DNA of 64,000 nt, taken from CAIQPS01 sp963843455 (lineage in GTDB: Bacteria > Actinomycetota > Thermoleophilia > RBG-16-64-13). Where the stretch lies: NCBI GenBank assembly GCA_963843455.1, contig CAWJKE010000007.1, positions 598,189 through 662,188 of the forward strand, written 5' to 3'. Each line of letters starts with the position of its first letter. Positions within the stretch are counted from its first letter, which is position 1. The notes beneath the pieces were generated by a model. The model was not told the origin of the DNA. It saw only the letters and a program-made list of their open reading frames with translations, and did not search any database. This document shows positions 16,398-24,104 of this stretch, piece after piece. A program made the position numbers and the translations under genes.

Positions 16398-16673
16398 TTA
16401 TTGGGTTCTGCCTGCCCGCGATTGCGTCTTTCCGCTGAGGATGTCGGTGAGAGCCGAGACATCGCCGCCTTCCACCAGCCCGGCCCCTCCGCTGTGCTTC
16501 TCGCGCAGGCGCCTGACGATCTCGGCGCGTAGGATGTCGATCTCGCCGTGCAGGAGCCGCCTACGTTTGGATACCTCGCGCTCCTCGGCGGACAGGCGAT
16601 CGGCCAGCTCCCGCAACTCCTCGTCGCTGTACGACTGGACGTTGATGAGTCGTTCGAAGGCAGTATCGTCCAT
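16398..16673 (-). CDS. RsiG/AmfC-like c-di-GMP anti-sigma protein
   Basis: A 91-residue helical protein. Residues 15-58 form two amphipathic helices; the second carries E31-x3-S35-x2-R38-x3-H42-x3-D46. This is the c-di-GMP-binding signature E(x)3S(x)2R(x)3Q(x)3D known for RsiG of Streptomyces and Rubrobacter, with His in place of Gln. RsiG holds a sigma factor (WhiG) inactive when loaded with c-di-GMP. Only one copy of the motif is present, as in the short Rubrobacter form that works as a dimer. The ATG at 16673 is about nine bases from a predicted transcription start. The target could be the sigma factor at 3996-4847 or one elsewhere; no FliA/WhiG gene is in the window. Confidence 0.7.
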   Translation of the reverse strand: MDDTAFERLINVQSYSDEELRELADRLSAEEREVSKRRRLLHGEIDILRAEIVRRLREKHSGGAGLVEGGDVSALTDILSGKTQSRAGRTQ

Positions 16674-16688
16674 GGTGCTCACACCCTT

Positions 16689-16717
16689 ACTATAGAGGTT
16701 CCCTCCGGAACCTTCAA
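16689..16717 (-). promoter_or_regulatory. Promoter of the RsiG-FHA-MerR operon
   Basis: On the - strand TTGAAG (16717-16712) and TATAGT (16694-16689) are 17 bases apart. The predicted start lies about nine bases before the ATG at 16673, so the mRNA would be almost leaderless. Confidence 0.55.
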
Positions 16718-16767
16718 CCTGAGGTGGAGATACGTTGCGCCGGAGGAAGTCCTCGGGCGCAGCCCGA

Positions 16768-17151
16768 TCATTCTTCTTCGCTGATGAGTTCCTCGTACTC
16801 CTCGGCATTCATCAGATCGTCGATCTCGGAAGGATCCGCTACCCGGATCTTGATCAGCCAGCCGTCCTCGAAGGGGCTCTCGTTGATCAGCTCCGGAGCG
16901 TCGACCACTTCTTCGTTGACTTCGACGACCGAACCGGTCAAAGGTGCGTAGACGTCGGACACGGCTTTCACCGATTCGACCTCGGCGTAGGGCGTCCCAG
17001 CCGTGACGTCTGCGCCTACCTCGGGGAGCTCGATGTACACGATGTCACCGAGTGTTTCCTGGGCGTAGCTGGTGAGACCAAAGACTGCGGTATCTCCCTC
17101 TACCCGGGCCCAATCGTGCTCCCTGTGGTATTTGAGGTTCTTGGGGTTCAC
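16768..17151 (-). CDS. gcvH: Glycine cleavage system H protein
   Basis: A 127-residue lipoyl carrier protein. The lipoylation site is Lys62 in ESVKAVSD, inside the biotinyl/lipoyl fold (GLTSYAQETLGDIVYIELPEVG, then PLTGSVVEVNEEV). It normally shuttles the aminomethyl group between GcvP, GcvT and Lpd. None of those is in the window, and in several bacteria GcvH also serves as lipoyl donor or relay. AAAGGAG precedes the ATG. The tail is very acidic (EEYEELISEEE). The gene is next to the FHA-MerR group, as in mycobacteria. Confidence 0.95.
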   Translation of the reverse strand: MNPKNLKYHREHDWARVEGDTAVFGLTSYAQETLGDIVYIELPEVGADVTAGTPYAEVESVKAVSDVYAPLTGSVVEVNEEVVDAPELINESPFEDGWLIKIRVADPSEIDDLMNAEEYEELISEEE

Positions 17152-17186
17152 ATGCGCTCCTTTCTCGCCACCATCGGCTGGCCGTC

Positions 17187-17195
17187 ATGATAGCA
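17187..17195 (-). promoter_or_regulatory. Extended -10 promoter of gcvH
   Basis: On the - strand TGC-TATCAT forms an extended -10 box about 36 bases before the gcvH ATG. A run of six T/A pairs lies between it and a poor -35 region. Confidence 0.45.
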
Positions 17196-17245
17196 CAGCA
17201 GTTTTTTGTGTCTGCACGGGCGACCACGCAAGCGAGAGGGCCTTG

Positions 17246-17251
17246 TATACT
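17246..17251 (+). promoter_or_regulatory. Possible -10 box before the roadblock gene
   Basis: TATACT lies 34 bases before the ATG at 17285, divergent from the gcvH promoter. No recognisable -35 box is present at the proper distance. Confidence 0.3.
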
Positions 17252-17284
17252 CAACTGCGTGGCGCGCGCACAAGGAGGATGACG

Positions 17285-17785
17285 ATGCCAAGCCGTAGAG
17301 GGCTGGTTATCAGCGACGAACATATGACGCTGATCGATGCAGTGCTGGAGAAGCTGCGAATGGTGTCCGGCTCGCAGTTCGCCGCTCTCGTCTCCACCAG
17401 CGGCCAACCCATCGCCATATCGCCGCAGGACGCACGCTCCGACACGCTGTCGCTGGCGGCTCTCGCAGCCAGTTCGTTTGCCGCTACCCGGCAGCTTGCC
17501 CAGATACTGAGCGAGCGCGAGTTCACCCTACTGTTCCACGAAGGCAAAGAGGCCAACCTCCACGTGACGCAGGTCACCGACCAGATACTGCTCCTTATCA
17601 CCTTTGGGCGCGGCACCCAGGTGGGGCGCGTGCGACTCTATACCAGCCGGGCCCTCGAGGTCCTTAAGCCTGCTTTGGAGAGTGCCGAAACTACGAGTGG
17701 AGATGACAGAGCGGTCAATCGCGACTACTCACGCGAGGTAGGCGCCGCGATAGACGGTCTGTTCTCAGGACAGGATGACTCATAG
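17285..17785 (+). CDS. Roadblock/LC7-domain protein
   Basis: A 166-residue protein with a Roadblock/LC7 fold: DAVLEKLRMVSGSQFAALVSTSGQPIAISPQ, then LAALAASSFAATRQLAQIL, then FTLLFHEGKEANLHVTQVTDQILLLITFG. Such proteins act as MglB-type GTPase-activating partners of small Ras-like GTPases; the next gene encodes one. An AAGGAGG ribosome site ends six bases before ATG 17285, which decides the start over ATG 17279. The stop overlaps the GTPase gene start by 11 bases. The pair is the only protein-coding + strand block right of dif. Confidence 0.88.
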   Translation: MPSRRGLVISDEHMTLIDAVLEKLRMVSGSQFAALVSTSGQPIAISPQDARSDTLSLAALAASSFAATRQLAQILSEREFTLLFHEGKEANLHVTQVTDQILLLITFGRGTQVGRVRLYTSRALEVLKPALESAETTSGDDRAVNRDYSREVGAAIDGLFSGQDDS

Positions 17786-18386
17786 CGCTGGAGAACGACC
17801 TGTGGCCTTGATCAACCTCGCCGCGCGCGAGATAAACTACAAGATCGTCTACTACGGATGCGGGCTGTGTGGGAAGACCACCAACATTCAGTACATACAC
17901 CGCCGCATCAATCCCTCTGCTCGTGGACGTCTGGTAAGTCTCGCAACCGAAGAAGAGCGGACACTCTATTTTGACTTCCTGCCCCTGTCGGTCGGCACTG
18001 TCAAAGGTCTCCGCACTCGGTTCCATCTCTACACTGTTCCGGGCCAGTCCTTCTACAACGCCTCACGAAAGCTGGTGCTGCAGGGCACTGATGGGGTCGT
18101 CTTCGTGGCCGACAGCCAGATTTCGCGGCTGGACGAGAACGTGGACAGCTATCTCAACCTGTGGGACAACCTGCGCGAGCAGGGCGACGATCTGAGCAGA
18201 CTCGGCATCGTGCTGCAGATGAATAAGCGGGACCTGGGTGAGGTGTTCTCGGTCTCCGACCTGACCGAGCTTCTCAACCACACCGATTCGCCGGTGGTCG
18301 AAGCGTGCGCCATTAGCGGCCAGGGTGTGTTCGAGACACTCAAGACAGTGTGCAAGCACGTGATCGCAAAAAGCACCGAGGCCTAA
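17775..18386 (+). CDS. MglA-like small GTPase
   Basis: A 203-residue Ras-superfamily GTPase of the bacterial MglA group. The P-loop is GCGLCGKTT (about residues 28-36), followed by a switch region (ATEEERTLYFDFLP), the TVPGQ motif in the place of DxxGQ, and the base-recognition motif QMNKRDL (NKxD). A cysteine between the P-loop glycines is common in the group. In Myxococcus, MglA with a roadblock partner sets cell polarity and chooses the active type IV pilus pole; with pil genes in this window a similar role is plausible but unproven. Comparable roadblock-GTPase pairs occur widely in Actinobacteria and may have other roles. Confidence 0.9.
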   Translation: MTHSAGERPVALINLAAREINYKIVYYGCGLCGKTTNIQYIHRRINPSARGRLVSLATEEERTLYFDFLPLSVGTVKGLRTRFHLYTVPGQSFYNASRKLVLQGTDGVVFVADSQISRLDENVDSYLNLWDNLREQGDDLSRLGIVLQMNKRDLGEVFSVSDLTELLNHTDSPVVEACAISGQGVFETLKTVCKHVIAKSTEA

Positions 18387-18449
18387 GCACGCGTCTTGGA
18401 GCCTCCCGGTCCGTTCTCGGCGGCCGGGGCTTCGTTCCTCGGCAGGCTC

Positions 18450-20958
18450 TTAGTCCCGGCCCTCGGCAACGACTTCCCGCAGTCTCTCCCCGTACTTGTC
18501 GGCCAAATCGACGGCCCGGGCGTCGTCGGCGGCCTCCGCGTACACGTGGAACAGCGGCTCCTCGGCATCCGGGAGCACCAGAGCCCACTCTCCGTGGTCA
18601 AGGAAGACCTTGATGCCGTCGACGAGTGACACCCGTCCCGTCGTGCAGCCTTTCGGTCGCGCGGCGCATCACGGTCCCCTTGAGTTCCCAGGGGCACTCG
18701 ACCTGCAGATGGACCACGTGGGCCGCCGGCATTCGGGCGATGAGTTGCGACAGGGGTGCGTCCGACGTGGAGATGAGCTCCAGGACCTTTCCCAACGCGT
18801 AGAGCGCGTCCGGCGAGGGAAGGACGGCCGGGTATATGTAGCCTCCGTCCGTGGTGGCCGCGAAGATCGTGTTTGGACGCGTCGCCTCGGCCATCACTGC
18901 CGCCTTGGAATATCTTGTCCGACGGATGCTGACGCCCGTGGAGGCGACCATCTGCTCCCCGAGTCTGGTGGCATGGAGAGGCAAGGCCGCCACTCCGGCG
19001 GCCGCGTCACGGGCCGCGTGCTGCAGCAACAGGAGCATCAGGGCGGAATCGGGGATAAGCCGGCCTTTATCATCGACAACGTACAGGTATTCGGCACCCG
19101 GATCGAGGATCGCCCCCATATCGCCCTCCATGGCGCGTACCATCTCCCCCACTCGTGCGGCCGCTACCGGCAGACTCTCTTCGAGCGTGAATCGGGAGCG
19201 GCTGCGCGAGAAGGTGTTGAGAGCGATGGTCTCTACCCCAAGCTTGTCCAGAGTCGCCGGGAAGAAGAAGGCCGGCGCCGACAGCGAGTAGTCGAGCACC
19301 AGCCGTGGCTGCCTGCCCCGTATGGCCACCGTGTTCCAGTTGTCGAGCAGCGAGTTGGTGTACGTCTCGATCACCCGGGGCGGGTATACGACCTGCCCCA
19401 TCTCCTCGAAGGCGGCGCGCCGGAAATCCTCGCGGAAATAGTGGTTCTCGATCGCCCGCTCGCGCTTGCCGTCCAGAGGCACGCCCGGTGCCTCGGAGAA
19501 GAGGATCTCGATGAGTTCGGGGTTGTCCAGGCTCATCTGCACGTGGATGCCGCCGATGGCGTTGGCGCTCTTGATGTCGAAGCGGTTCACGGCAAGCGGC
19601 GCGGTGGTGAGGTCGCGTACGTTGACGCCGGTTGAGTTCAGCCCGCTGATGATCGCCCGCTTGAAGACCCGGCAGGCATGATGGGTGTCGCGACTGGTCG
19701 TGATGTACGAACCCTTGGTGATGAGCGTCCCGTACGACATCGCGAGGCGCATGGCCATCTCCGGGGTGACGTCCACGTTGGCCAAACCCCGCACACCGTT
19801 ACGCCCAAACAGGGTGCTCGAGCCGCGCGTCTCCCAGACTATGGAGGAACGGACCGCGGAGCCCGGCTCGATGTTCTTGAGCGGATAGATCTTCACGTTG
19901 TTGGCCACCACCGCGTTACGCCCGATGATCGAGCGGTCCCCGACCACCGCGCCTTCCGCAATGTGCGCGTTCTCGTGCACTTCCACACCGTCCATCAGCA
20001 CCGCGCCGACCACGACTGCACCCGAGGCCACGTAGACGTTCTGTCCGAGGATGGATCCGCCGACCTGCGAGCCCGTCCGCACCACTGTGTTGTCGCCCAG
20101 AACTGTGTGCGACAGTATCCGAGCCCCCGGATCGAGCCGGACGTTCTCCCCGATGACAGCGGGGCCCTCCACGTCGTCAAGGCTCTCGACGACGGCCCCC
20201 TTGCCCACCCAGATGTTGCCGCGCAGACGGACGCCCGGCGGTGTGAGGCGGATCTTGCCGTCGAGCGCGTCGCGGTTTGCCTGCAGGTACTGCTCGAGGC
20301 TACCCACATCCTGCCAATAACCGTCGCAGACCGTGCCGTAGAGCGGCTTGCGCATGTCGAACAGCTTGGGGAACAGGTCGTGGCTAAAATCGTACGGCTG
20401 CCCCTCGGGAATGTGATCGAACACCTCGGGCTCGAGCACATAGATGCCGGTATTGACGGTATCGGAGAAGACCTGGCCCCATCCGGGTTTCTCCAGAAAC
20501 CGCTGGATCCGCCCCTCCTCGTCCACGATCACCACGCCGAACTCGAGCGGGTTCTCCACGCTCGTTAGGGCTATGGTGACCATCGCTTCGCGCTCGCGGT
20601 GGAAATCGATCACCTTTGTCAGGTCGAAATCGGTGAGCGCGTCACCGCTGATGACCAGGAAGGTGTCGTCTAGCAGGTCTTTCGCAAGTCGGATGGAGCC
20701 GGCCGTGCCGGCCGGCGTCTCCTCCACGGTGTAGTCGATGTGCATCCCCAGAGTGCTACCGTCCCCGAAGTGGTTGCGGATGAGCCGGGGCAGAAAGGCC
20801 AGGGTCATGACCACTTCGTTGATGCCGTGACGCTGGACCAGCTCAAGGATGTGCTGGATGCAGGGCTTGTTGACGATGGGCACCATCGGCTTGGGCTGGT
20901 TGGAGGTCAGCGGCCGGAGTCTCGTGCCCTGACCGCCCGCCATGACGACTGCCTTCAC
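18450..20958 (-). CDS. Sugar-1-phosphate nucleotidyltransferase fused to phosphomannomutase-like domain (frameshifted)
   Basis: A three-part protein of about 835 residues. First comes a nucleotidyltransferase (KAVVMAGGQGTRLRPLTSNQPKPMVPI), then left-handed beta-helix hexapeptide repeats (about 250-370), then a phosphohexomutase-like half. The mutase part looks inactive: the phosphoserine loop reads HVQMSLDNPE where active enzymes have T-A/S-S-H-N-P, and the metal loop DGDADR is DPGAEY. Such fusions are usually annotated as mannose-1-phosphate guanylyltransferase. GTG 20958 has AGGAGG five bases upstream. The frame breaks at the CCC run 18632-18634: the first frame hits a stop at 18598, while another frame continues to 18450 with a normal mutase C-terminus (DGIKVFLDHGEWALVLPD). 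One extra base there explains it. Confidence 0.82.
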
Positions 20959-21071
20959 GAGAGCCTCCTGATCGCGGGTGGGACGCCACACGGGATACTT
21001 ACCCACAGAGTAACAGGGAACGCGAGAGGCAGGAACGGTGCGGACGAGGCTGAAAGAACCGGGAACGACAC

Positions 21072-21090
21072 GGGGCCCATCGAGGGCCCC
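21072..21090 (-). terminator. Hairpin after tRNA-Pro
   Basis: GGGGCCC and GGGCCCC (21072-21078 and 21084-21090) make a perfect 7-pair stem with a 5-base loop, six bases beyond the tRNA 3' end. A TTT run follows on the + strand only, so on the - strand it could be a terminator or a processing stop. Confidence 0.5.
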
Positions 21091-21096
21091 TTTAAG

Positions 21097-21170
21097 TCGG
21101 GACGGCGAGATTTGAACTCGCGACCTTCCGGCCCCCAGCCGGATGCGCTACCAAGCTACGCCACGTCCCG
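21097..21170 (-). tRNA. tRNA-Pro (GGG)
   Basis: A complete cloverleaf on the - strand: acceptor CGGGACG/CGTCCCG with discriminator A, D arm with GGTAGCGC, anticodon stem TCCGG/CCGGA around loop CTGGGGG (anticodon GGG, reading CCC/CCU), and T arm GCGAGTTCAAATCTCGC. The 3' CCA is not encoded, so it needs the CCA-adding enzyme; a candidate is at 33,166-35,880. Confidence 0.95.
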
Positions 21171-21253
21171 ACGCGCGACCCAGTATAGCGCGCCCTCGCA
21201 CTCCGGACTACCGACGGAGCGAGCGGCGTCCTGCGAAAGACCGGCCGCCGGCG

Positions 21254-21943
21254 CTACGCGACCGGCGTCTGCGGATCGGAACTGCCGGCCTCTCGAGGCG
21301 AGCCTGACTCGGGGTCCGGTGCATCACCCGCCCTCTTGTTCCAGGGGAAGCTGACGCGGGGCTCCTGACGCTTCCACAGTCGACGGAAGTTGCCCCTATG
21401 AGCCCACAGGACCACCACTGCCATGACGCACGCCCCCACGATGTAGGCAAGCGGCTGGTGGAACACCACCGCCATCACGGGAAACATGATGGTGCACACG
21501 ATGGACGCGACCGACACTATCCGGGTGGTCACCAGCAGCAGCGTGAACAGGACCACCACGATGGCCATCGGGATAGGCATCATGGCGAGAGCGGCTCCCG
21601 CCCCAGTCGCCACCCCTTTGCCTCCCTTGCCCCGCAGAAAGAGCGAGTAGTTGTGGCCGGCCACGCAGGCGAAGGCGACGAGGACGGTCACCAGCGGGGT
21701 GCTCAGGTACTTCGCGAGGAGCACAGGCAGCACGCCTTTCAGCAGGTCCGCCACGAGGACGGCCACGCCAAGCTTCACCCCGAGCACGCGGAAGGCGTTC
21801 GTGGTGCCCGCGTTGCCGCTCCCGTGCTTCCGGACGTCGATGCCCTTGAAGAGCTTGCCCAGGAACACGCTGGGAGAAAGGGAACCCACCAGGTAGCCGA
21901 GCGCCACCAGTCCGATCGCCGTCAACCACGCGCCCGTGCTCAC
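21254..21943 (-). CDS. plsY: Glycerol-3-phosphate acyltransferase PlsY
   Basis: A 229-residue polytopic membrane enzyme that transfers acyl groups from acyl-phosphate to glycerol-3-phosphate, the first step of phospholipid synthesis. The three PlsY motifs are visible: GSLSPSVFLGKLFKGIDVRKHGSGNAGTTNAFRVLG, GHNYSLFLRGKGGKGVATG and AHRGNFRRL. About five membrane helices are predicted. The C-terminal 35 residues are a hydrophilic extension (PESGSPREAGSSDPQ) beyond the usual end. GTG 21943 overlaps the der stop (GTGA). The acyltransferase for the next step, PlsC, is fused to cmk in the same operon. Confidence 0.95.
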   Translation of the reverse strand: MSTGAWLTAIGLVALGYLVGSLSPSVFLGKLFKGIDVRKHGSGNAGTTNAFRVLGVKLGVAVLVADLLKGVLPVLLAKYLSTPLVTVLVAFACVAGHNYSLFLRGKGGKGVATGAGAALAMMPIPMAIVVVLFTLLLVTTRIVSVASIVCTIMFPVMAVVFHQPLAYIVGACVMAVVVLWAHRGNFRRLWKRQEPRVSFPWNKRAGDAPDPESGSPREAGSSDPQTPVA

Positions 21944-23259
21944 GAATACCTTTCCTCTTTGCCTTCGAAGTCGATGACGAGAGGGATGCCCCAGAGACCG
22001 TATTCTTCACGCAGTTGATTCTCGAGGTAGTATGCAAACGATCTCGTGACCAGGCTGCGCGCGTTCACCATGACCTTGAAGCGGGGCGGCGACGTCTCGT
22101 ATTGAACGATGTAGAACGCCTTGAGAGTCTTCGTCCCTCTTCCGGCAGGCGGTCTCTTAGCGCGAAACGTCTCGAGCCAGCGGTTGAGGTCGGACGTCGG
22201 TATCCGCCCACTGTATTGCTGATACAGCTCGCGGGCCAGAGGCAGAATGAGGTTGATACCGCGGCCCGTGAGGGCCGAGACCGTCAGCCAGCGCGGCTTC
22301 ATCTGGACCTTGGCCTTGAGACGCTCCACCGTCATGTCCAGGTCTACCTCGTTGATGTCCCACTTGTTGAACAGGACCGCAGTGGCACACTTGGCCCGCT
22401 GGGCCTCGTAGCCGATCTGAAGATCGAGATCGACGAGCCCCTCGTTCGCGTCGATGACGAGGAGGGCGACGTGGCTTCGCTCGAGGGCCTGCAGGGCGCG
22501 GAGAGAGCTGTAGTACTCCACGTCGGTCGTCGTCCGTTTTCCCGGGCGCCGTAGACCGGCGGTGTCGATGAGCGTCACCGGGGTCCCATCGAACAGCAGG
22601 TCGGTGTCGATGGCATCCCTGGTCGTTCCCGGACGCGGAGACACGATGGTTCGCTGATCCCCCAGGAGAGCGTTGAGGAGAGAGCTCTTGCCCACGTTCG
22701 GCCGGCCCACGATGGCGACCCGTATAGGCTCAGGCGCCTCGGGCGACCCCTCATCTTCCGGAAGGTTCTTCACCACCTCGTCCAGGAGATCCCCCACACC
22801 CAGACCGTGCTCCGCAGACACCCCAATGGGCTCACCGATCCCGAGTTGCCAGTACTCGTTCACGTTCTGCTGAGCCACCTTCGAGTCGTACTTGTTGACG
22901 GCCAGAAGTACCGGCACCGGGCTTCGCCGCAGGAGAGCCGCTATCTCGTAGTCCTGGGGCGCTAGGCCGCTCTTGCCGTCCACCAGGAAGATGGCCACGG
23001 CCGCCTCTTCCAGAGCCAACTGCGCTTGCCGGCGCACGTCCTCCCCGAGGGGTTCTTCGCTCTGCAGGTCGATGCCTCCCGTGTCGACCACGACGAATTC
23101 GTGGCCGGTCCACTCGGCCTCTCCCTCCTTGCGGTCCCGCGTCACCCCGGATTCCGGCGCGACCACCGCGTCCCTGCTGCCCGTGATGCGGTTGAAGAGG
23201 GTCGACTTGCCCACGTTGGGATAGCCGATGATCGCTACTCGGGGCTTCGGTCGGCTCAT
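21940..23259 (-). CDS. der: Ribosome-assembly GTPase Der (EngA)
   Basis: A 439-residue double GTPase needed for 50S subunit assembly. G domain 1 has GYPNVGKST, DTGGID and NKYD; G domain 2 has GRPNVGKSS, DTAGLRR and NKWD; a KH-like C-terminal domain follows (FYIVQYETSPPRFKVMVNA). ATG 23259 is chosen by homology and overlaps the ispH stop (ATGA). In Actinobacteria der follows cmk directly; here ispH lies between them. Confidence 0.97.
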   Translation of the reverse strand: MSRPKPRVAIIGYPNVGKSTLFNRITGSRDAVVAPESGVTRDRKEGEAEWTGHEFVVVDTGGIDLQSEEPLGEDVRRQAQLALEEAAVAIFLVDGKSGLAPQDYEIAALLRRSPVPVLLAVNKYDSKVAQQNVNEYWQLGIGEPIGVSAEHGLGVGDLLDEVVKNLPEDEGSPEAPEPIRVAIVGRPNVGKSSLLNALLGDQRTIVSPRPGTTRDAIDTDLLFDGTPVTLIDTAGLRRPGKRTTTDVEYYSSLRALQALERSHVALLVIDANEGLVDLDLQIGYEAQRAKCATAVLFNKWDINEVDLDMTVERLKAKVQMKPRWLTVSALTGRGINLILPLARELYQQYSGRIPTSDLNRWLETFRAKRPPAGRGTKTLKAFYIVQYETSPPRFKVMVNARSLVTRSFAYYLENQLREEYGLWGIPLVIDFEGKEERYS

Positions 23260-24104
23260 GATTCGAATCCTGCCAATCTGTCGGCGACAGCCATTATCTG
23301 CTCTGGGGGGGTCGACGCACCCGCCGTGACGCCCACCACGCTCAGTCCCCGGAACCAGGCAGGGTCGAGCTCGTCTGCCGACTCCACATGGAATGTCTTC
23401 GGCTGGCGCGCGGCGCACAGCTCTGCAAGCCGCCGGGTGTTCCCGGAGTTCCTCCCCCCCACCACCACCACCGCGTCCACCTGCTCGGCCATCGCCATAG
23501 CAGCGGTCTGCCGCTGCTCGGTCGCACTGCAGATCGTGTTGTGTACGAGGAGCTCGCGTGTGCGCGGAGCCAGATTCTCCACCAATTCCGCCAGGTGCTC
23601 CTGAGACTGGGTGGTCTGTACGACCACGCCCACGCGTGCGCTGGGAAGCTCCTCCGGCAGGTCGGCCGGCGACTCCACCACCAGCGACTCCTGGCCCGCG
23701 TAGGAGCGAAGCGCCAGCACTTCCGGGTGATCCCTCTCCCCCAGGATCACGACGAAGTAGCCCTGGCGCCGGAGCTTCGCTGCTTTCTCCTGAGCTGACT
23801 TCACAAAACGGCAGGTCGCGTCCACCACCACCGTCTGCGTGGCCACCAGCTGGTCCTTGACCTCTCGAGGCACCCCGTGAGACCGGAGGATGACGGTCCC
23901 CTTGCCGGCTTCTCCCGGGTCGACGACCACATGGACCCCACGTTTTTCAAGATCGGCGATGACCCCCGGGTTATGGATAAGAGGGCCAAGGGAGCGCACC
24001 GGCCCAGGGGCCTCCTCCGCGGCCTTGAGGGCGAGTTCGAGAGCGCGTTCCACCCCCCAACAGAAGCCGGCGCTCTCGGAGATCTTCACCTCCAGGGTGC
24101 TCAC
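23256..24104 (-). CDS. ispH: 4-hydroxy-3-methylbut-2-enyl diphosphate reductase
   Basis: A 282-residue IspH (LytB), the last enzyme of the MEP isoprenoid pathway, which reduces HMBPP to IPP and DMAPP with a [4Fe-4S] cluster. The three cluster cysteines are in AGFCWGVERAL, VDATCRFV and NTICSATEQRQ; HNPGVI and SHGVP bind the substrate, and the catalytic Glu is near VVQTTQS. It overlaps both neighbours by four bases. The first MEP enzyme, Dxs, is also in this window. Confidence 0.97.
   Translation of the reverse strand: MSTLEVKISESAGFCWGVERALELALKAAEEAPGPVRSLGPLIHNPGVIADLEKRGVHVVVDPGEAGKGTVILRSHGVPREVKDQLVATQTVVVDATCRFVKSAQEKAAKLRRQGYFVVILGERDHPEVLALRSYAGQESLVVESPADLPEELPSARVGVVVQTTQSQEHLAELVENLAPRTRELLVHNTICSATEQRQTAAMAMAEQVDAVVVVGGRNSGNTRRLAELCAARQPKTFHVESADELDPAWFRGLSVVGVTAGASTPPEQIMAVADRLAGFES

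Noticed and set aside
19678..20568. A 296-codon open frame on the + strand opposite the nucleotidyltransferase fusion
   Set aside because: His/Arg/Asp-rich product without domains, opposite a recognisable enzyme on the - strand.
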